Shown one piece after another: positions 1 to 9,500 of a DNA stretch of 64,000 nucleotides (positions are counted from its first letter, which is position 1; every line of letters starts with the position of its first letter). The stretch comes from Sphingomonas sp. BAUL-RG-20F-R05-02 (GTDB lineage: Bacteria > Pseudomonadota > Alphaproteobacteria > Sphingomonadales > Sphingomonadaceae). The stretch is taken from NCBI RefSeq assembly GCF_022662305.1, contig NZ_JAKNQH010000008.1:113709-177708 (forward strand). The letters run 5' to 3'. The notes beneath the pieces are model-generated. The model searched no databases and was not told the origin of the DNA. It saw nothing but the letters and a program-made list of their open reading frames with translations. The position numbers were made by a program, and so were the translations under genes.

Positions 1-332
1 CGCACCTCGCGCTGATCGACCTCACCCCGCTCGGCGTGACCGGCAAGGACGCCGACGAGGCGCTGGAGCGCGCCGGCATCACCTGCAACAAGAACGGCAT
101 CCCCAACGATCCGCTGCCGCCGACCAAGACCAGCGGCATCCGCGTCGGCTCGCCCGCCGGCACCACGCGCGGGTTCGGCGTGGCCGAGTTCCGCGAGATC
201 GGCAACATGGTCGCCGACGTGCTCGACGGCCTCGCCAAGAAGGGCGAGCAGGGTGACGCGCAGGTCGAGGCGGACGTGCGGCAACGGGTTGCCGCATTGT
301 GCGCGCGCTTCCCGATCTACGCGGAGATGTGA
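1..332 (+). CDS. glyA: Serine hydroxymethyltransferase, C-terminal part
   Basis: The reading frame is already open at base 3 and ends with TGA at 330-332, so only the last ~109 residues are present and the 5' part lies outside the window. GlyA is a cytoplasmic PLP enzyme that converts serine and tetrahydrofolate to glycine and methylene-tetrahydrofolate. The visible tail holds family-typical segments: [12 protein letters not shown], the substrate-carboxylate arginine region [17 protein letters not shown], and a C-terminal helix ending RFPIY. nrdR starts one base after the stop, a pairing common in alphaproteobacteria. I see no defect in the visible part. Confidence 0.95.
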   Translation, partial: HLALIDLTPLGVTGKDADEALERAGITCNKNGIPNDPLPPTKTSGIRVGSPAGTTRGFGVAEFREIGNMVADVLDGLAKKGEQGDAQVEADVRQRVAALCARFPIYAEM

Positions 333-333
333 T

Positions 334-795
334 GTGCGCTGTCCCTTCTGCGGACATGAAGACAGCCAGGTAAAGGACAGCCGCCCCACTGACGACGGGG
401 CGGCAATCCGTCGGCGGCGTCAATGCGAGGGGTGTGCGGCACGCTTCACCACGTTCGAGCGCATCCAGTTGCGCGATCTCGTCGTGCTGAAAAGCGAGGA
501 CCGGCGCGAACCGTTCGACCGGGAAAAGCTGCTCCGCTCGATCTTGATCGCAGCGCGCAAACGGCCGATCGAGCCGGTGCGGCTGGAAAAGCTCGTCTCC
601 GGCATCCAGCGCCAGTTGGAGACGCAGGGGGAAACCGAGATCCACTCGCAGCGTATCGGCGAAATGGTGATGGACGGGCTGAAGGGTCTCGATTCGGTCG
701 CCTATATCCGCTTCGCCAGCGTCTATAAGGATTTCCGCGAGGCGAAGGACTTCGAGGAGTTCGCCGGCAACGTGACTGCGGTCGCGAACGGATAA
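334..795 (+). CDS. nrdR: Transcriptional repressor NrdR
   Basis: Encodes 153 residues, the usual NrdR size. The frame is open further upstream, but homology starts with V(M)[16 protein letters not shown], so I place the start at GTG 334, one base after the glyA stop and presumably translationally coupled to it. The N-terminus is a zinc ribbon (CPFC, then CEGC about 28 residues later) with FTTFER. An ATP-cone domain follows, from about residue 49 ([11 protein letters not shown]) to about 140. NrdR senses ATP/dATP and represses ribonucleotide reductase operons by binding NrdR boxes. Those targets are not in this window. Confidence 0.95.
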   Translation: MRCPFCGHEDSQVKDSRPTDDGAAIRRRRQCEGCAARFTTFERIQLRDLVVLKSEDRREPFDREKLLRSILIAARKRPIEPVRLEKLVSGIQRQLETQGETEIHSQRIGEMVMDGLKGLDSVAYIRFASVYKDFREAKDFEEFAGNVTAVANG

Positions 796-889
796 CGCCG
801 CCCGACCGCCGCCAGTCCCCGGCGAACCGCCAAACGCGTGTCGCCCCGCCTCTTGTCCAACCCGCGCATAGAAGGATAGGGCCTGAGCG

Positions 890-2026
890 ATGAGCTTCTG
901 GGTCTACATCCTGCGCTGCGCCGATGGCAGCTATTACACCGGCCATACCGACGATCTCGAACGCCGGGTCGGCCAACATCAATCGGGGGAGTTCGAAGGC
1001 TATACGCTGTCACGCCTGCCGGTGGAACTATTGTGGTCACAGGATTTCCCGTCGCGGGTCGAGGCGCTGGAGGCGGAGCAGCGGGTGAAGCCCTGGGCAC
1101 GGGCCAGACAGGAGGCGTTGACCGCCGCGGACTTGGAGGCGTTACGCATCGTCGCCATGCCGCAATCCCAGCACGATGTCCCACGACCGGACCCGGAGCG
1201 AACGGCACATGGCGATGCCGGGCCCCGTCCCCAGCCCGTTCGTGCCGAGCGGGAACGGGGAACCGCCACAGTGCGATCCGAAACTCAAGCTCCAGCGCAA
1301 ACACCGCCCCCCGTCATCGTGCTCGTCCGCCCGCAACTCGGCGAGAACATCGGCAAGGCGGCCCGCGCCATGCTCAACTTCGGGTTGGTGGAGATGCGTC
1401 TCGTCGCCCCGCGCGACGGCTGGCCGAACCCCGCCGCCGGCCCCGCCGCCTCCGGTGCGGACAGCGTGCTGGAACATGCGCAGGTGTTCGACACGCTGGC
1501 GGAGGCGATCGCCGATTGCCCCAACGTCTACGCCACCACGGTGCGCAAGCGCGGTGTCACCAAGCCGGTCGTCACCCCCGAAGTCGCCGCGCGCGCGATC
1601 CACGCCGGGCCAGGCCGCACCGCGATCCTGTTCGGGCCGGAACGCTCCGGACTTGAAACCGACGATGTCGCGGTCGCGCGCGAGATCATCACCGTCCCGA
1701 TCAACCCGGAATTCGGCTCGCTCAACCTCGCGCAGGCGGTGATCCTCGTCGCCTATGAATGGTCGAAAGGGGTGGCGCTATCGCAGCCGCCCGAGGTCGA
1801 TCTGCCCGAGCCTGCCCCACAGGAGGAACTCGACGGTATGATCGCGCAACTCGATGGCATGCTGGAGGAAGCCAACTTCTTCTTTCCGCCGGATCGCTCG
1901 CCGGTCACGCGGCGAACGCTGCGCACCCTGCTCACCAAACCCGCCTGGTCGAGCCAGGAGGTGCGCACGCTTCGCGGCGTCCTGTCGGCGCTCGCTGGCG
2001 CCAAGCGGAAGAAAACGCTCGACTGA
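890..2026 (+). CDS. GIY-YIG domain protein continuous with a TrmJ-like SpoU-family RNA methyltransferase
   Basis: A single open frame of 378 residues carries two families. Residues 1 to ~85 are a UPF0213-type GIY-YIG domain (WVYILRCADGSYYTGHT, then LERRVGQHQSG). Residues ~141-370 are a SpoU/TrmD-fold 2'-O-methyltransferase of the TrmJ (tRNA Cm32/Um32) type. They show the motifs NIGKAARAMLNFG, ILFGPERSGL and INPEFGSLNLAQAV. The ~40-residue linker is Pro/Arg-rich and contains an inverted repeat at 1235-1241/1253-1259 that looks intergenic. GTG 1271, preceded by GGGGAA about 8 nt upstream, would give a normal 251-residue TrmJ alone. The cell may therefore make a true fusion, or two products with read-through of the nuclease frame. 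Both domains are clear; the fusion state is uncertain. Confidence 0.8.
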   Translation: MSFWVYILRCADGSYYTGHTDDLERRVGQHQSGEFEGYTLSRLPVELLWSQDFPSRVEALEAEQRVKPWARARQEALTAADLEALRIVAMPQSQHDVPRPDPERTAHGDAGPRPQPVRAERERGTATVRSETQAPAQTPPPVIVLVRPQLGENIGKAARAMLNFGLVEMRLVAPRDGWPNPAAGPAASGADSVLEHAQVFDTLAEAIADCPNVYATTVRKRGVTKPVVTPEVAARAIHAGPGRTAILFGPERSGLETDDVAVAREIITVPINPEFGSLNLAQAVILVAYEWSKGVALSQPPEVDLPEPAPQEELDGMIAQLDGMLEEANFFFPPDRSPVTRRTLRTLLTKPAWSSQEVRTLRGVLSALAGAKRKKTLD

Positions 2027-2124
2027 CGCGGGATCATCGCTCGGTTGATGACGGTTGCGGCATGACGGCCGACTTGATACCCAAACCGGGTGGCACCTCG
2101 GCCGCGATCTGTCTGGAGCACCTC

Positions 2125-2364
2125 ATGCGCTTGCCCCTCATCACCGTCGCTGCACTATCCGCGCTGATCGTGGCCGCGCCGGGTTTGGCCAAGGACAAGA
2201 AGCCGATGGACCCGAACTAGCGGATCTGCCGCAGCGAGGTACCGACCGGCTCGATGATGTCCAAGAGCGTGTGCCACACACGCGCCGAATGGATCATGAT
2301 CGACGAACAGAACCAGGCCGCAACCGACAGCGCGATCCGCTCGCGCCGCACAAACGGCCAATAA
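2125..2364 (+). pseudogene. Small exported protein interrupted by an in-frame TAG
   Basis: From ATG 2125 the frame encodes a signal peptide (MRLPLITVAALSALIVAAPGLA) and KDKKPMDPN, then TAG at 2218-2220. It continues open in the same frame for 47 more residues (RICRSEVPTGS, then SVCHTRAEW) to TAA at 2362-2364. From memory, small exported sphingomonad proteins carry a motif of the type ICR-x-EVPTGS...VC-x-TxAEW directly after a DP(N/x)K segment. That would put a lysine AAG codon where TAG now stands, so a single A-to-T change would explain the stop. The conserved two-cysteine core is downstream of the stop. Function unknown. A sequencing error is possible. Confidence 0.6.
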
Positions 2365-2415
2365 CCGCACGACCGCCCGGGTACGGCCAATCATGCCGCT
2401 CCCGGGTTCGGCACG

Positions 2416-3072
2416 TCAGGCGGCGAGGCTCGGGAAGCCGGCCCGGAACGCCGCCACCTTGGGCTTGTCCCAATGCGTGATATACGGGTGGTTCGGATTG
2501 CGATCGAAGAAGTGCTGGTGGTACGCTTCCGCCGGGTAGAAGCCGCCGGTCTCCAGCTTGGTCACGATCGGCGCCTTGAACGCATGCGCCTGCGATAGCT
2601 GCGCGATATAGGCCGCCGCGACCGCGCGCTGCGCCGGGTTCTGCGGGAAAATCGCCGAGCGATAGCTGGTACCGCTGTCCGGATACTGCGCGTTCAGCGT
2701 GGTCGGATCATGCGCGACCGAAAAATAGACGCGCAGCAACGTGGCATAGCTCACCTTCGCCGGATCGTATACGACGCGGATCGCCTCGGCATGACGCGTC
2801 GTCTCGCTGCTGACCTGATCGTACGTCGCGGTATCGGCACTGCCGCCGGCATAGCCCGCTGTCACGGACTTGACGCCCTTCACATGCTCGAACACCGCTT
2901 CCATACCCCAGAAGCACCCGCCCGCCAGGACCGCGACCTGCGGCTTGCCGGCGTTCGGCACGTCATGCTGCGCGGCCGGAATCGGCACCGCGCGCTCCGC
3001 GCTGGCCGCCCCGCCCGAAAGCGCGAATACCGCCGCGCCGGCCAATGCGACGCCACCAATCAGGGATTTCAT
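2416..3072 (-). CDS. msrA: Exported peptide-methionine (S)-S-oxide reductase
   Basis: MsrA reduces methionine-S-sulfoxide in oxidised proteins. The frame extends upstream to 3162. ATG at 3072 is preceded by GGAGAA at good spacing and begins directly with a Sec signal peptide (MKSLIGGVALAGAAVFALSG), so I use it. The catalytic motif GGCFWGMEAVF lies near residue 50, followed by GYAGG, the HAEA motif and the C-terminal YHQHFF segment. The protein is predicted to act in the periplasm, unlike the second MsrA at 5725-6273, which has no signal. It is transcribed in the same direction as the M20 peptidase and galE, but gaps of about 75 bp leave operon membership open. Confidence 0.9.
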   Translation of the reverse strand: MKSLIGGVALAGAAVFALSGGAASAERAVPIPAAQHDVPNAGKPQVAVLAGGCFWGMEAVFEHVKGVKSVTAGYAGGSADTATYDQVSSETTRHAEAIRVVYDPAKVSYATLLRVYFSVAHDPTTLNAQYPDSGTSYRSAIFPQNPAQRAVAAAYIAQLSQAHAFKAPIVTKLETGGFYPAEAYHQHFFDRNPNHPYITHWDKPKVAAFRAGFPSLAA

Positions 3073-3151
3073 CGTGAGGTTCTCCATGCCACCGATATCG
3101 GTAGCGGAGCGACGATTTACACCCCCCGGCTGAACCATGCCTGACGGTGGA

Positions 3152-4561
3152 TCAACCGGCATACGCCTTGACCAGATCGAACAGATAGTCGCGCCCCTCG
3201 AACAGCGCCTTGACGCCGATCCGCTCGTTCAGGCCGTGCATGCCGTTGCCGTCGGCATCGAACATAAGCCCCGGCGCGCCGTATACCGGAATGCCGATGC
3301 TCTCGAAGAAAACGCCGTCGGTCGCCCCGGTCGACATCAGCGGCAGGATCGGCACGCCCGGAAAGTAACGCGCCGCGACCGCCTTGGCCGGCCCCAGTAC
3401 CTGCGGGTCGAGCGCGGGCGGGATCGCGGTCGGCCGGATCGGGGCGTTGGCGGTAACGGTCACCTTGGGGCCGGCAAGATCCTTCAGCTTGGCGAGCGTC
3501 CCAGCGACGGTCTCGCCCGGGAAGATCCGACAGTTGACGTTGGCGGTGGCACGCTGCGGCAGCGCATTCTCGGCATGACCCGCCGCCAGCAGGGTCGCGA
3601 CGCAGGTGGTGCGCAGGGTTGCGCGAAAGGTCTTGTCGCGGTCGAGCAGCGCGGCGGCCTCGGCGTCCTGCGGATCGGCGAGCAGCCGCCGGATCGCCTC
3701 GGCTAGCAGCGGCGGCGTGCCCTTGCGATCCTGCGCCATCGCGGTGAAAAACGCGCGCGTCGTGTCGGTGAAACGCACCGGAAAGTCATAGCCCTGCACG
3801 GCCTTCAACGCATCAGCGAGATCGTAGATCGCGTTGTCGCTGGTCGGCTGCGAACTGTGCCCGCCCGGCCCGGTGGTGGCGAACGTATAGTTCTGCGCCG
3901 CCTTCTCACCGACCTGGATGGCGAGCAGTTCGGGCTTGCCATCGTCGCCATAGCGGCCACCGCCACCTTCGTTGAGCGCGAATTCGGCGGCGATCAGCGC
4001 GGGCCTGTTCCTGGTCAGCCACGCCGCGCCGTTGAACGCGAAGGTGGTTTCCTCCCCGCAGGTGAGCGCCAGCTTGACGGTGCGTTTCGGGTGATACCCG
4101 GTCTGCCGGAAGCGGATCAGCGCATCCGCCCAGATCGCCGCCATGGATTTATCGTCGGCGGTGCCGCGCCCGTAGTAATAGCCACCCTCCTCGACGAGCC
4201 GGAACGGGTCGCGCGCCCAGTCCGCCCGGTTTGCCTCCACAACGTCGATATGCGCGAGCAGCAGGATCGGCTTTGCGGCGGGGTCGCTGCCCGGCAGGAT
4301 CGCCACCACGCCGCCTTCCTTCGGGTGGCCGGGTGCCGCGAACAGCGTCACGTCGCGCGCCGGATAATTGGCATCCTCCAGCCGCGCCGCCACCTTCGCG
4401 GCGGCATCGGTGCAACTGCCGGCGGACAGCGTGGTGTTTGTCTCCACCAGTTCCTTGTACAGCGTGAGGAATGACTGTTGATCGGGCCGCGTCTGCGCCG
4501 TGGCGGGCAGCGCGGCGACCAGCGCCACCGCGCCCGCGAGCGCCCACGCCAGTCTTTCCAT
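3152..4561 (-). CDS. Exported M20-family zinc metallopeptidase
   Basis: About 469 residues. A TTG at 4585 is in frame, but ATG 4561 follows a GGCGGGG stretch and starts cleanly on a signal peptide (MERLAWALAGAVALVAALPATAQ). M20 metal-site landmarks are visible: LLLAHIDVVEA (ligand His and Asp), GRGTADDKS (bridging Asp), CGEETT (catalytic Glu pair) and the late GMHGLNER histidine. The GPGGHSS dimerisation-domain motif is also present. Members hydrolyse dipeptides or N-acyl amino acids; the substrate cannot be told from sequence. Expected location is periplasmic or membrane-attached. Confidence 0.88.
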   Translation of the reverse strand: MERLAWALAGAVALVAALPATAQTRPDQQSFLTLYKELVETNTTLSAGSCTDAAAKVAARLEDANYPARDVTLFAAPGHPKEGGVVAILPGSDPAAKPILLLAHIDVVEANRADWARDPFRLVEEGGYYYGRGTADDKSMAAIWADALIRFRQTGYHPKRTVKLALTCGEETTFAFNGAAWLTRNRPALIAAEFALNEGGGGRYGDDGKPELLAIQVGEKAAQNYTFATTGPGGHSSQPTSDNAIYDLADALKAVQGYDFPVRFTDTTRAFFTAMAQDRKGTPPLLAEAIRRLLADPQDAEAAALLDRDKTFRATLRTTCVATLLAAGHAENALPQRATANVNCRIFPGETVAGTLAKLKDLAGPKVTVTANAPIRPTAIPPALDPQVLGPAKAVAARYFPGVPILPLMSTGATDGVFFESIGIPVYGAPGLMFDADGNGMHGLNERIGVKALFEGRDYLFDLVKAYAG

Positions 4562-4635
4562 CCGCCCCGCCTTTTTTCGCGCCAAAATCAGAGGCTAACG
4601 CGCACGCGCGGGAAAGCAATACGGACGCGACGCGA

Positions 4636-5637
4636 TCAGACCCCGCGTTCGGCCAGCGCGCGTTCCCAAGCCAGCGCATCGCGCACGATCAGATCGAGGT
4701 CGTCACGCTGCGGCGTCCAGTCGAGCGCCTTCAGGATCGCGCCGTTGTCGGAAATCAACGCCGCCGGATCGCCCGCGCGCCGCCCCTCGATCTTGCGCGC
4801 GATCGTGACGTTGGTGACGCGATCAACCGCGTCGAGCACCTCCAGCACCGAGAAGCCGCGCCCGTAGCCTGCGTTGAGCGTGTGGCTCTTGGCCGGGTCG
4901 GCGGTGAGCAGGTCGAGCGCGGCGACATGCGCCGCCGCCAGATCGCTGACGTGGATATAGTCGCGCACCCCGGTCCCGTCGGGCGTATCGAAGTCGGTGC
5001 CGAACACGCCGACGCTCGCGCGCTTGCCGGTCGCCGCCTCGACCGCGACCTTGATGAGATGCGTGGCGCCCGCCGTCGACTGGCCCGAACGGCCCTGCGG
5101 ATCGGCACCGGCCACGTTGAAATAGCGCAGCGCGCAATAGTTGATCGGGTGCGCCGCCGCCACGTCGCGGAGCATCGCCTCGGTCATCAGCTTGGACATG
5201 CCGTACGGGTTGATCGGCACGGTCGGGTCGCTCTCCATCACCGGAATGCGCGCGGGCGTGCCATAGGTCGCGGCGGTAGAGGAGAAGATGAAGTGCGGCA
5301 CCCCGCACACCACCGCGCTTTCCAGTAGCGCGCGTGTCGCGACGGTGTTGTTGCGATAGTATTTCAGCGGATCGCTCACTGACTCCGGCACCACCACCGA
5401 TCCCGCGAAGTGCATGATCGCCTTGACGTCATGATCGCGGATCGCGGACCGCACCGCGTCGTCATCCTCGATGTTCGCCTCGACCAGGGTCGCGCGGGCA
5501 TCGACCGCCCAGGCGAAGCCGGTGACGAGATTGTCGACCACCACCACCCGGTAGCCCGCGTCGAGCAGCGCCAGCACCGCATGGCTGCCGATATAACCCG
5601 CTCCGCCCGTCACCAGCACCGCGCCGTCGATCATCAT
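4636..5637 (-). CDS. galE: UDP-glucose 4-epimerase
   Basis: An extended SDR of 333 residues interconverting UDP-glucose and UDP-galactose for exopolysaccharide or lipid carbohydrate synthesis. Visible motifs are the NAD-binding VTGGAGYIGSH at the N-terminus, the serine loop FSSTAATYG, and the catalytic YGMSK with Tyr and Lys. Other landmarks are NYCALRYFNVAGA and GTGVRDYIHVSDLA. Two adjacent ATGs (5637 and 5634) follow AGGAGG; the second has the better 5-nt spacing, so the protein may start one residue later. The gene is divergent from the cytoplasmic msrA. Confidence 0.92.
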   Translation of the reverse strand: MMIDGAVLVTGGAGYIGSHAVLALLDAGYRVVVVDNLVTGFAWAVDARATLVEANIEDDDAVRSAIRDHDVKAIMHFAGSVVVPESVSDPLKYYRNNTVATRALLESAVVCGVPHFIFSSTAATYGTPARIPVMESDPTVPINPYGMSKLMTEAMLRDVAAAHPINYCALRYFNVAGADPQGRSGQSTAGATHLIKVAVEAATGKRASVGVFGTDFDTPDGTGVRDYIHVSDLAAAHVAALDLLTADPAKSHTLNAGYGRGFSVLEVLDAVDRVTNVTIARKIEGRRAGDPAALISDNGAILKALDWTPQRDDLDLIVRDALAWERALAERGV

Positions 5638-5724
5638 ATCCTCCTGCAGCAGCGCCGCCTATCGCGCAAAGATTGCGCCACGCCAATCGCTTCCTACATT
5701 CCACCCATCAATAAGGAGCAAGAC

Positions 5725-6273
5725 ATGGCAACCGAAGTCGCCACCTTCGCGGGTGGATGTTTCTGGTGCACCGAGGCGGTGTTCGCCGACGTGATCGGCG
5801 TGGAGAAGGTCGAGAGCGGCTATATCGGCGGTTCGGTCGCGAACCCGACGTACAAGCAGGTGTGCGGCGGCGATACCGGCCATGCCGAGGCGATCCGCGT
5901 CACCTTCGACGCGGACCAGATCCGCTACGCCGAACTGCTCGACATCTTCTTCGCCACGCACGATCCGACGCAGCTCAACCGGCAGGGCAACGATGTCGGC
6001 ACGCAGTACCGCTCGGCGCTGTTCCCGACGACGCCCGACCAGCGCGAGGAAGCGCAGGCCGCGATCGCGCGTGCGGCGGCGGACTCGGCCAAGCCGATCG
6101 TCACCACGATCGAGCCGGCCTCGCACTGGTATCCGGCCGAGGATTATCATCAGGAATACTGGGACGGCGAAGGTCAGCGTAATCCCTATTGCCTAGCGGT
6201 GATCCCGCCCAAGCTCGCCAAACTGCGCAAGAGTTTCGCCAAACGCTCCAAGGCGGTTGACGCGGCGGCGTGA
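5725..6273 (+). CDS. msrA: Cytoplasmic peptide-methionine (S)-S-oxide reductase
   Basis: Encodes 182 residues from ATG 5725, which has AAGGAG 6-11 nt upstream. The longer upstream extension of the frame lies over the galE start and is not coding. The active site is [11 protein letters not shown], with a second cysteine two residues after the tryptophan, a variant different from the GCFWGME of the neighbouring exported paralogue. [16 protein letters not shown] and YHQEYW are also present. With no signal peptide it should act in the cytoplasm. It ends just before a strong hairpin. Confidence 0.93.
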   Translation: MATEVATFAGGCFWCTEAVFADVIGVEKVESGYIGGSVANPTYKQVCGGDTGHAEAIRVTFDADQIRYAELLDIFFATHDPTQLNRQGNDVGTQYRSALFPTTPDQREEAQAAIARAAADSAKPIVTTIEPASHWYPAEDYHQEYWDGEGQRNPYCLAVIPPKLAKLRKSFAKRSKAVDAAA

Positions 6274-6282
6274 TTGGAAAAC

Positions 6283-6308
6283 CCCGGCCGCTGTTACCAG
6301 CGGCCGGG
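6283..6308 (+). terminator. Hairpin terminator after msrA
   Basis: A perfect 11-bp inverted repeat (CCCGGCCGCTG / CAGCGGCCGGG) with a 4-nt TTAC loop begins 10 nt after the msrA stop. The downstream U-tract is weak (CTTCTCTGTTCC), while A residues precede it, so it may act in both directions. The remaining 213 bases before the convergent glutamate dehydrogenase stop hold no recognisable gene. Confidence 0.7.
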
Positions 6309-6521
6309 CCAGCTTCTCTGTTCCTACTTCGGCGAGAGCAGGAATTCCATTACGGAACGCCGATAATTTGGCGTGCCCTTTCGTAACATAAGCCATCCCA
6401 ACCGGCTCCGGCCTTCGCCCGGGAGGGAAAGACGAGGGTAGCGGCGACCGCAGCTGCCCCTTTTTCGATCGGCCCACCAGCCAAGGCGCACGCCAGCCAC
6501 CAGCCAGCGCACGCCCGGCCA

Positions 6522-9500
6522 TTATCGTCCCAGCAACACCCGCGCCTGCCCCGCGATCTGCGCAAGCATCGCCGCGCTGGGTGCAGCCGTGCCGCGCGCA
6601 CGATCGATACCGGCGCGGAACTGCCCGACGCGGCCGGCATTGTCCGCCAGCCAGCGTTCCACCCGCGCCTGCGGGTCGCCCGCGTCCTCGCCACCGGTGC
6701 CGCGGGCGAGGAACTCCAGCCGCAACTGCTGGAAATCCCGCGCCAGCCCGGCGAGAAGCAGCCGCTCCCACGGGTCACTCGATGCGATGCGCGCGGCGTT
6801 GGCCTGCGCCCAGTCCAGACCGAGCGCCTGTCCCAGCCGTGTGAACGCCCGCGTCAGCACCGTTTCGTCGAGACCGACCCGCTGGCCGAGATCGGCAAGC
6901 CCGACCGCCCCGTCCAGCTCGAACAGCCGCACCACCTTCTGCGCCAACGCGCCCGGCGCGCCGACCGCTTCCAGGCTGGCGGCGATGCGCGCGCTCTGCG
7001 TGCTCGCCTCGTCAAGCAGCAACGCCTTGGTCTGGCGGTCGAGCTGGGCAATGCCCGCACCGATCCGCGCCATAACCATGCCGGGCCCGGCACCGGTGGG
7101 CGACACGCGGAGCAGATCGGCGATGTGCGAACGCGTCGCCACCGCAACTTCGTCGAACAGCGCGATCCGCGCCGCTTCGGGCATGTCCGCGCTCTCGATC
7201 TCCGCCCACAACGCCGGCAGATCGAACAGCCGTTCGGCCACCACGAACATTGCGGCGATATCGGGCAATGCAGCACCCTCCTCCTCCGCCAGTTCGAAGG
7301 GGTGGAGCATGCCGAGCCGGTTGATGATGCGATTGGCAAGCTTGGTCGCGACGATTTCGCCGCGCAAACGGTGCTGGTCGATCGCCTCGGGGAAGGCCTC
7401 GCGCATCGCCGGCGGAAAAGCCGCGTGCAGATCGGGCGCGAGATCGGCATCCAGCCCTAGCGGGCTGTGTTCGATAGCCGCCTGCAACGCGAGCTTGGCC
7501 GTGGCCAGCAGCACCGCCAGTTCCGGTCGTGCCAGGCCCAGCCCCTCTTGCGCGCGGCGCAGCAGGATGTCGTTGGCGGCCAGCCCCTCGACCGCGCGGT
7601 CGAGCGATCCGGCGCTCTCGAAAATCTCGATTAGCCGCACATAGCTCGGCACATCGCGGGCGCCCGTGCTCTCGGCGATCGACAGCGCCAGCGTCTGGAG
7701 GCGGTTATCCTCCAGCACGATGTGCGCGACATCGTCCGTCATCGACGCGAGCAGCGTGTTGCGGTCCTCATAGGCCAGCCGCCCCTCGATCATCTCACGG
7801 TTGAGCGCGATCTTGATGTTGACCTCATTGTCCGAACAATCGACGCCGGCCGAATTGTCGATGAAGTCGGTATTGATCCGCCCGCCGGCTTGCGCGAACG
7901 CGATCCGCGCCGCCTGCGTCACGCCGAGGTTGGCGCCCTCGCCCACCGCCGTCACGCGAAGCTGCTCGGCATCGACGCGCAACCGGTCGTTGGCAGGGTC
8001 ACCCACCTGGATGTTGTTCTCTGACGCCGCCTTCACATAGGTGCCGATGCCGCCGAACCACAGCAGGTCGACCGGCGCCTTCAGGATCGCAGAGATCAGC
8101 GCACCCGGTTCGATCTCGGCCTGGTCCACGCCCAGCACCGCGCGCACCGGTTCGGACAGGCGGATCACCTTGTCGGTACGCGGGAATACGCCACCGCCTG
8201 CGGAGATCAGGCTGGCGTCGTAATCCGCCCAGCTTGAGCGCGGCAGCGCGAACATGCGGGCGCGCTCCGCCCAGCTTGCCGCCGGGTCCGGGTTCGGATC
8301 GAGGAAGATGTGGCGGTGGTCGAACGCCGCGACGATCTTCAGCGCCTTGGACAGCAGCATGCCGTTGCCGAACACGTCACCCGACATGTCGCCGCAACCG
8401 ACCACCTGGATCGGCTGGGTCTGCACGTCCACGCCGCGCTCCGCAAAGTGGCGCTGCACTGACACCCATGCACCCTTGGCGGTGATCGCCATCGCCTTGT
8501 GATCGTAGCCGACCGAGCCGCCGCTGGCGAACGCATCGCCCAGCCAGAAGCCGTGTTCGATCGCGATCGCATTGGCCACGTCGGAGAAGGTCGCGGTGCC
8601 CTTGTCGGCGGCAACGACGAAATAGGGGTCGTCACCGTCGTGGATGACCACCTCGTCGGGATGGGTCACCACGCCCTCGACGATGTTGTCGGTGATCGAC
8701 AGCAGCGCGCGAATGAATACGCGGTAGCTTTCGGTGCCCTCCGCCAGCCATGCATCACGGCTGGACGGCGCGGGCAGTTGCTTGGGGTAAAAGCCACCCT
8801 TCGCCCCGGTCGGCACGATCACCGCGTTCTTGACGCGCTGCGCCTTCATCAGGCCAAGGATCTCGGTGCGGAAATCGTCGCGCCGGTCAGACCAGCGCAA
8901 GCCCCCGCGCGCGACCGGGCCGGCGCGCAGGTGGATACCCTCCACCCGCGGCGAGTAGACCCACACCTCACGCCACGGCAGCGGCGCGGGCAAACCGGGA
9001 ACGCGGTGACTGTCCAGCTTGAATGCCAGAGCGGCCTGTCCAGCAGGCGCGAACGCGTTGGTGCGGAGCGTCGCGGCAATCACGCTGCGCAGCGCACGCA
9101 GGATACGATCGTCATCGATCGCCGACACCGCATCCAGCCCCCGCTCGATCGCCGCGTCGGCGGCGGCGACGTCCCGCGTCGATAGCGCCGGGTCATGCGC
9201 CACGTCGAACCGTTCGATCAGCGCCGCCGCGACCTTCGGCGCACGGCGCAGCGCATCGACTACGGTGGCGAGACCGTAGGTGAGCCCCGCCTGCCGCAGA
9301 TAGCGGAACCACGCGCGCAGCAACACCACCGCGCGCGGGCTGATGTTAGCCTCTACGATCAGCCGGTTGAACGCATCGTTCTCGGCGGCGCCTTCCAGCA
9401 CCGCGCGGATCGCGTCCTCCAGCACGGCCGGGTCCTCCGCCAATGGGTCGCCCACCGTTTCAATGAGGAAGTCATGGACGAAGCTCTGCCCCTCATCAGT

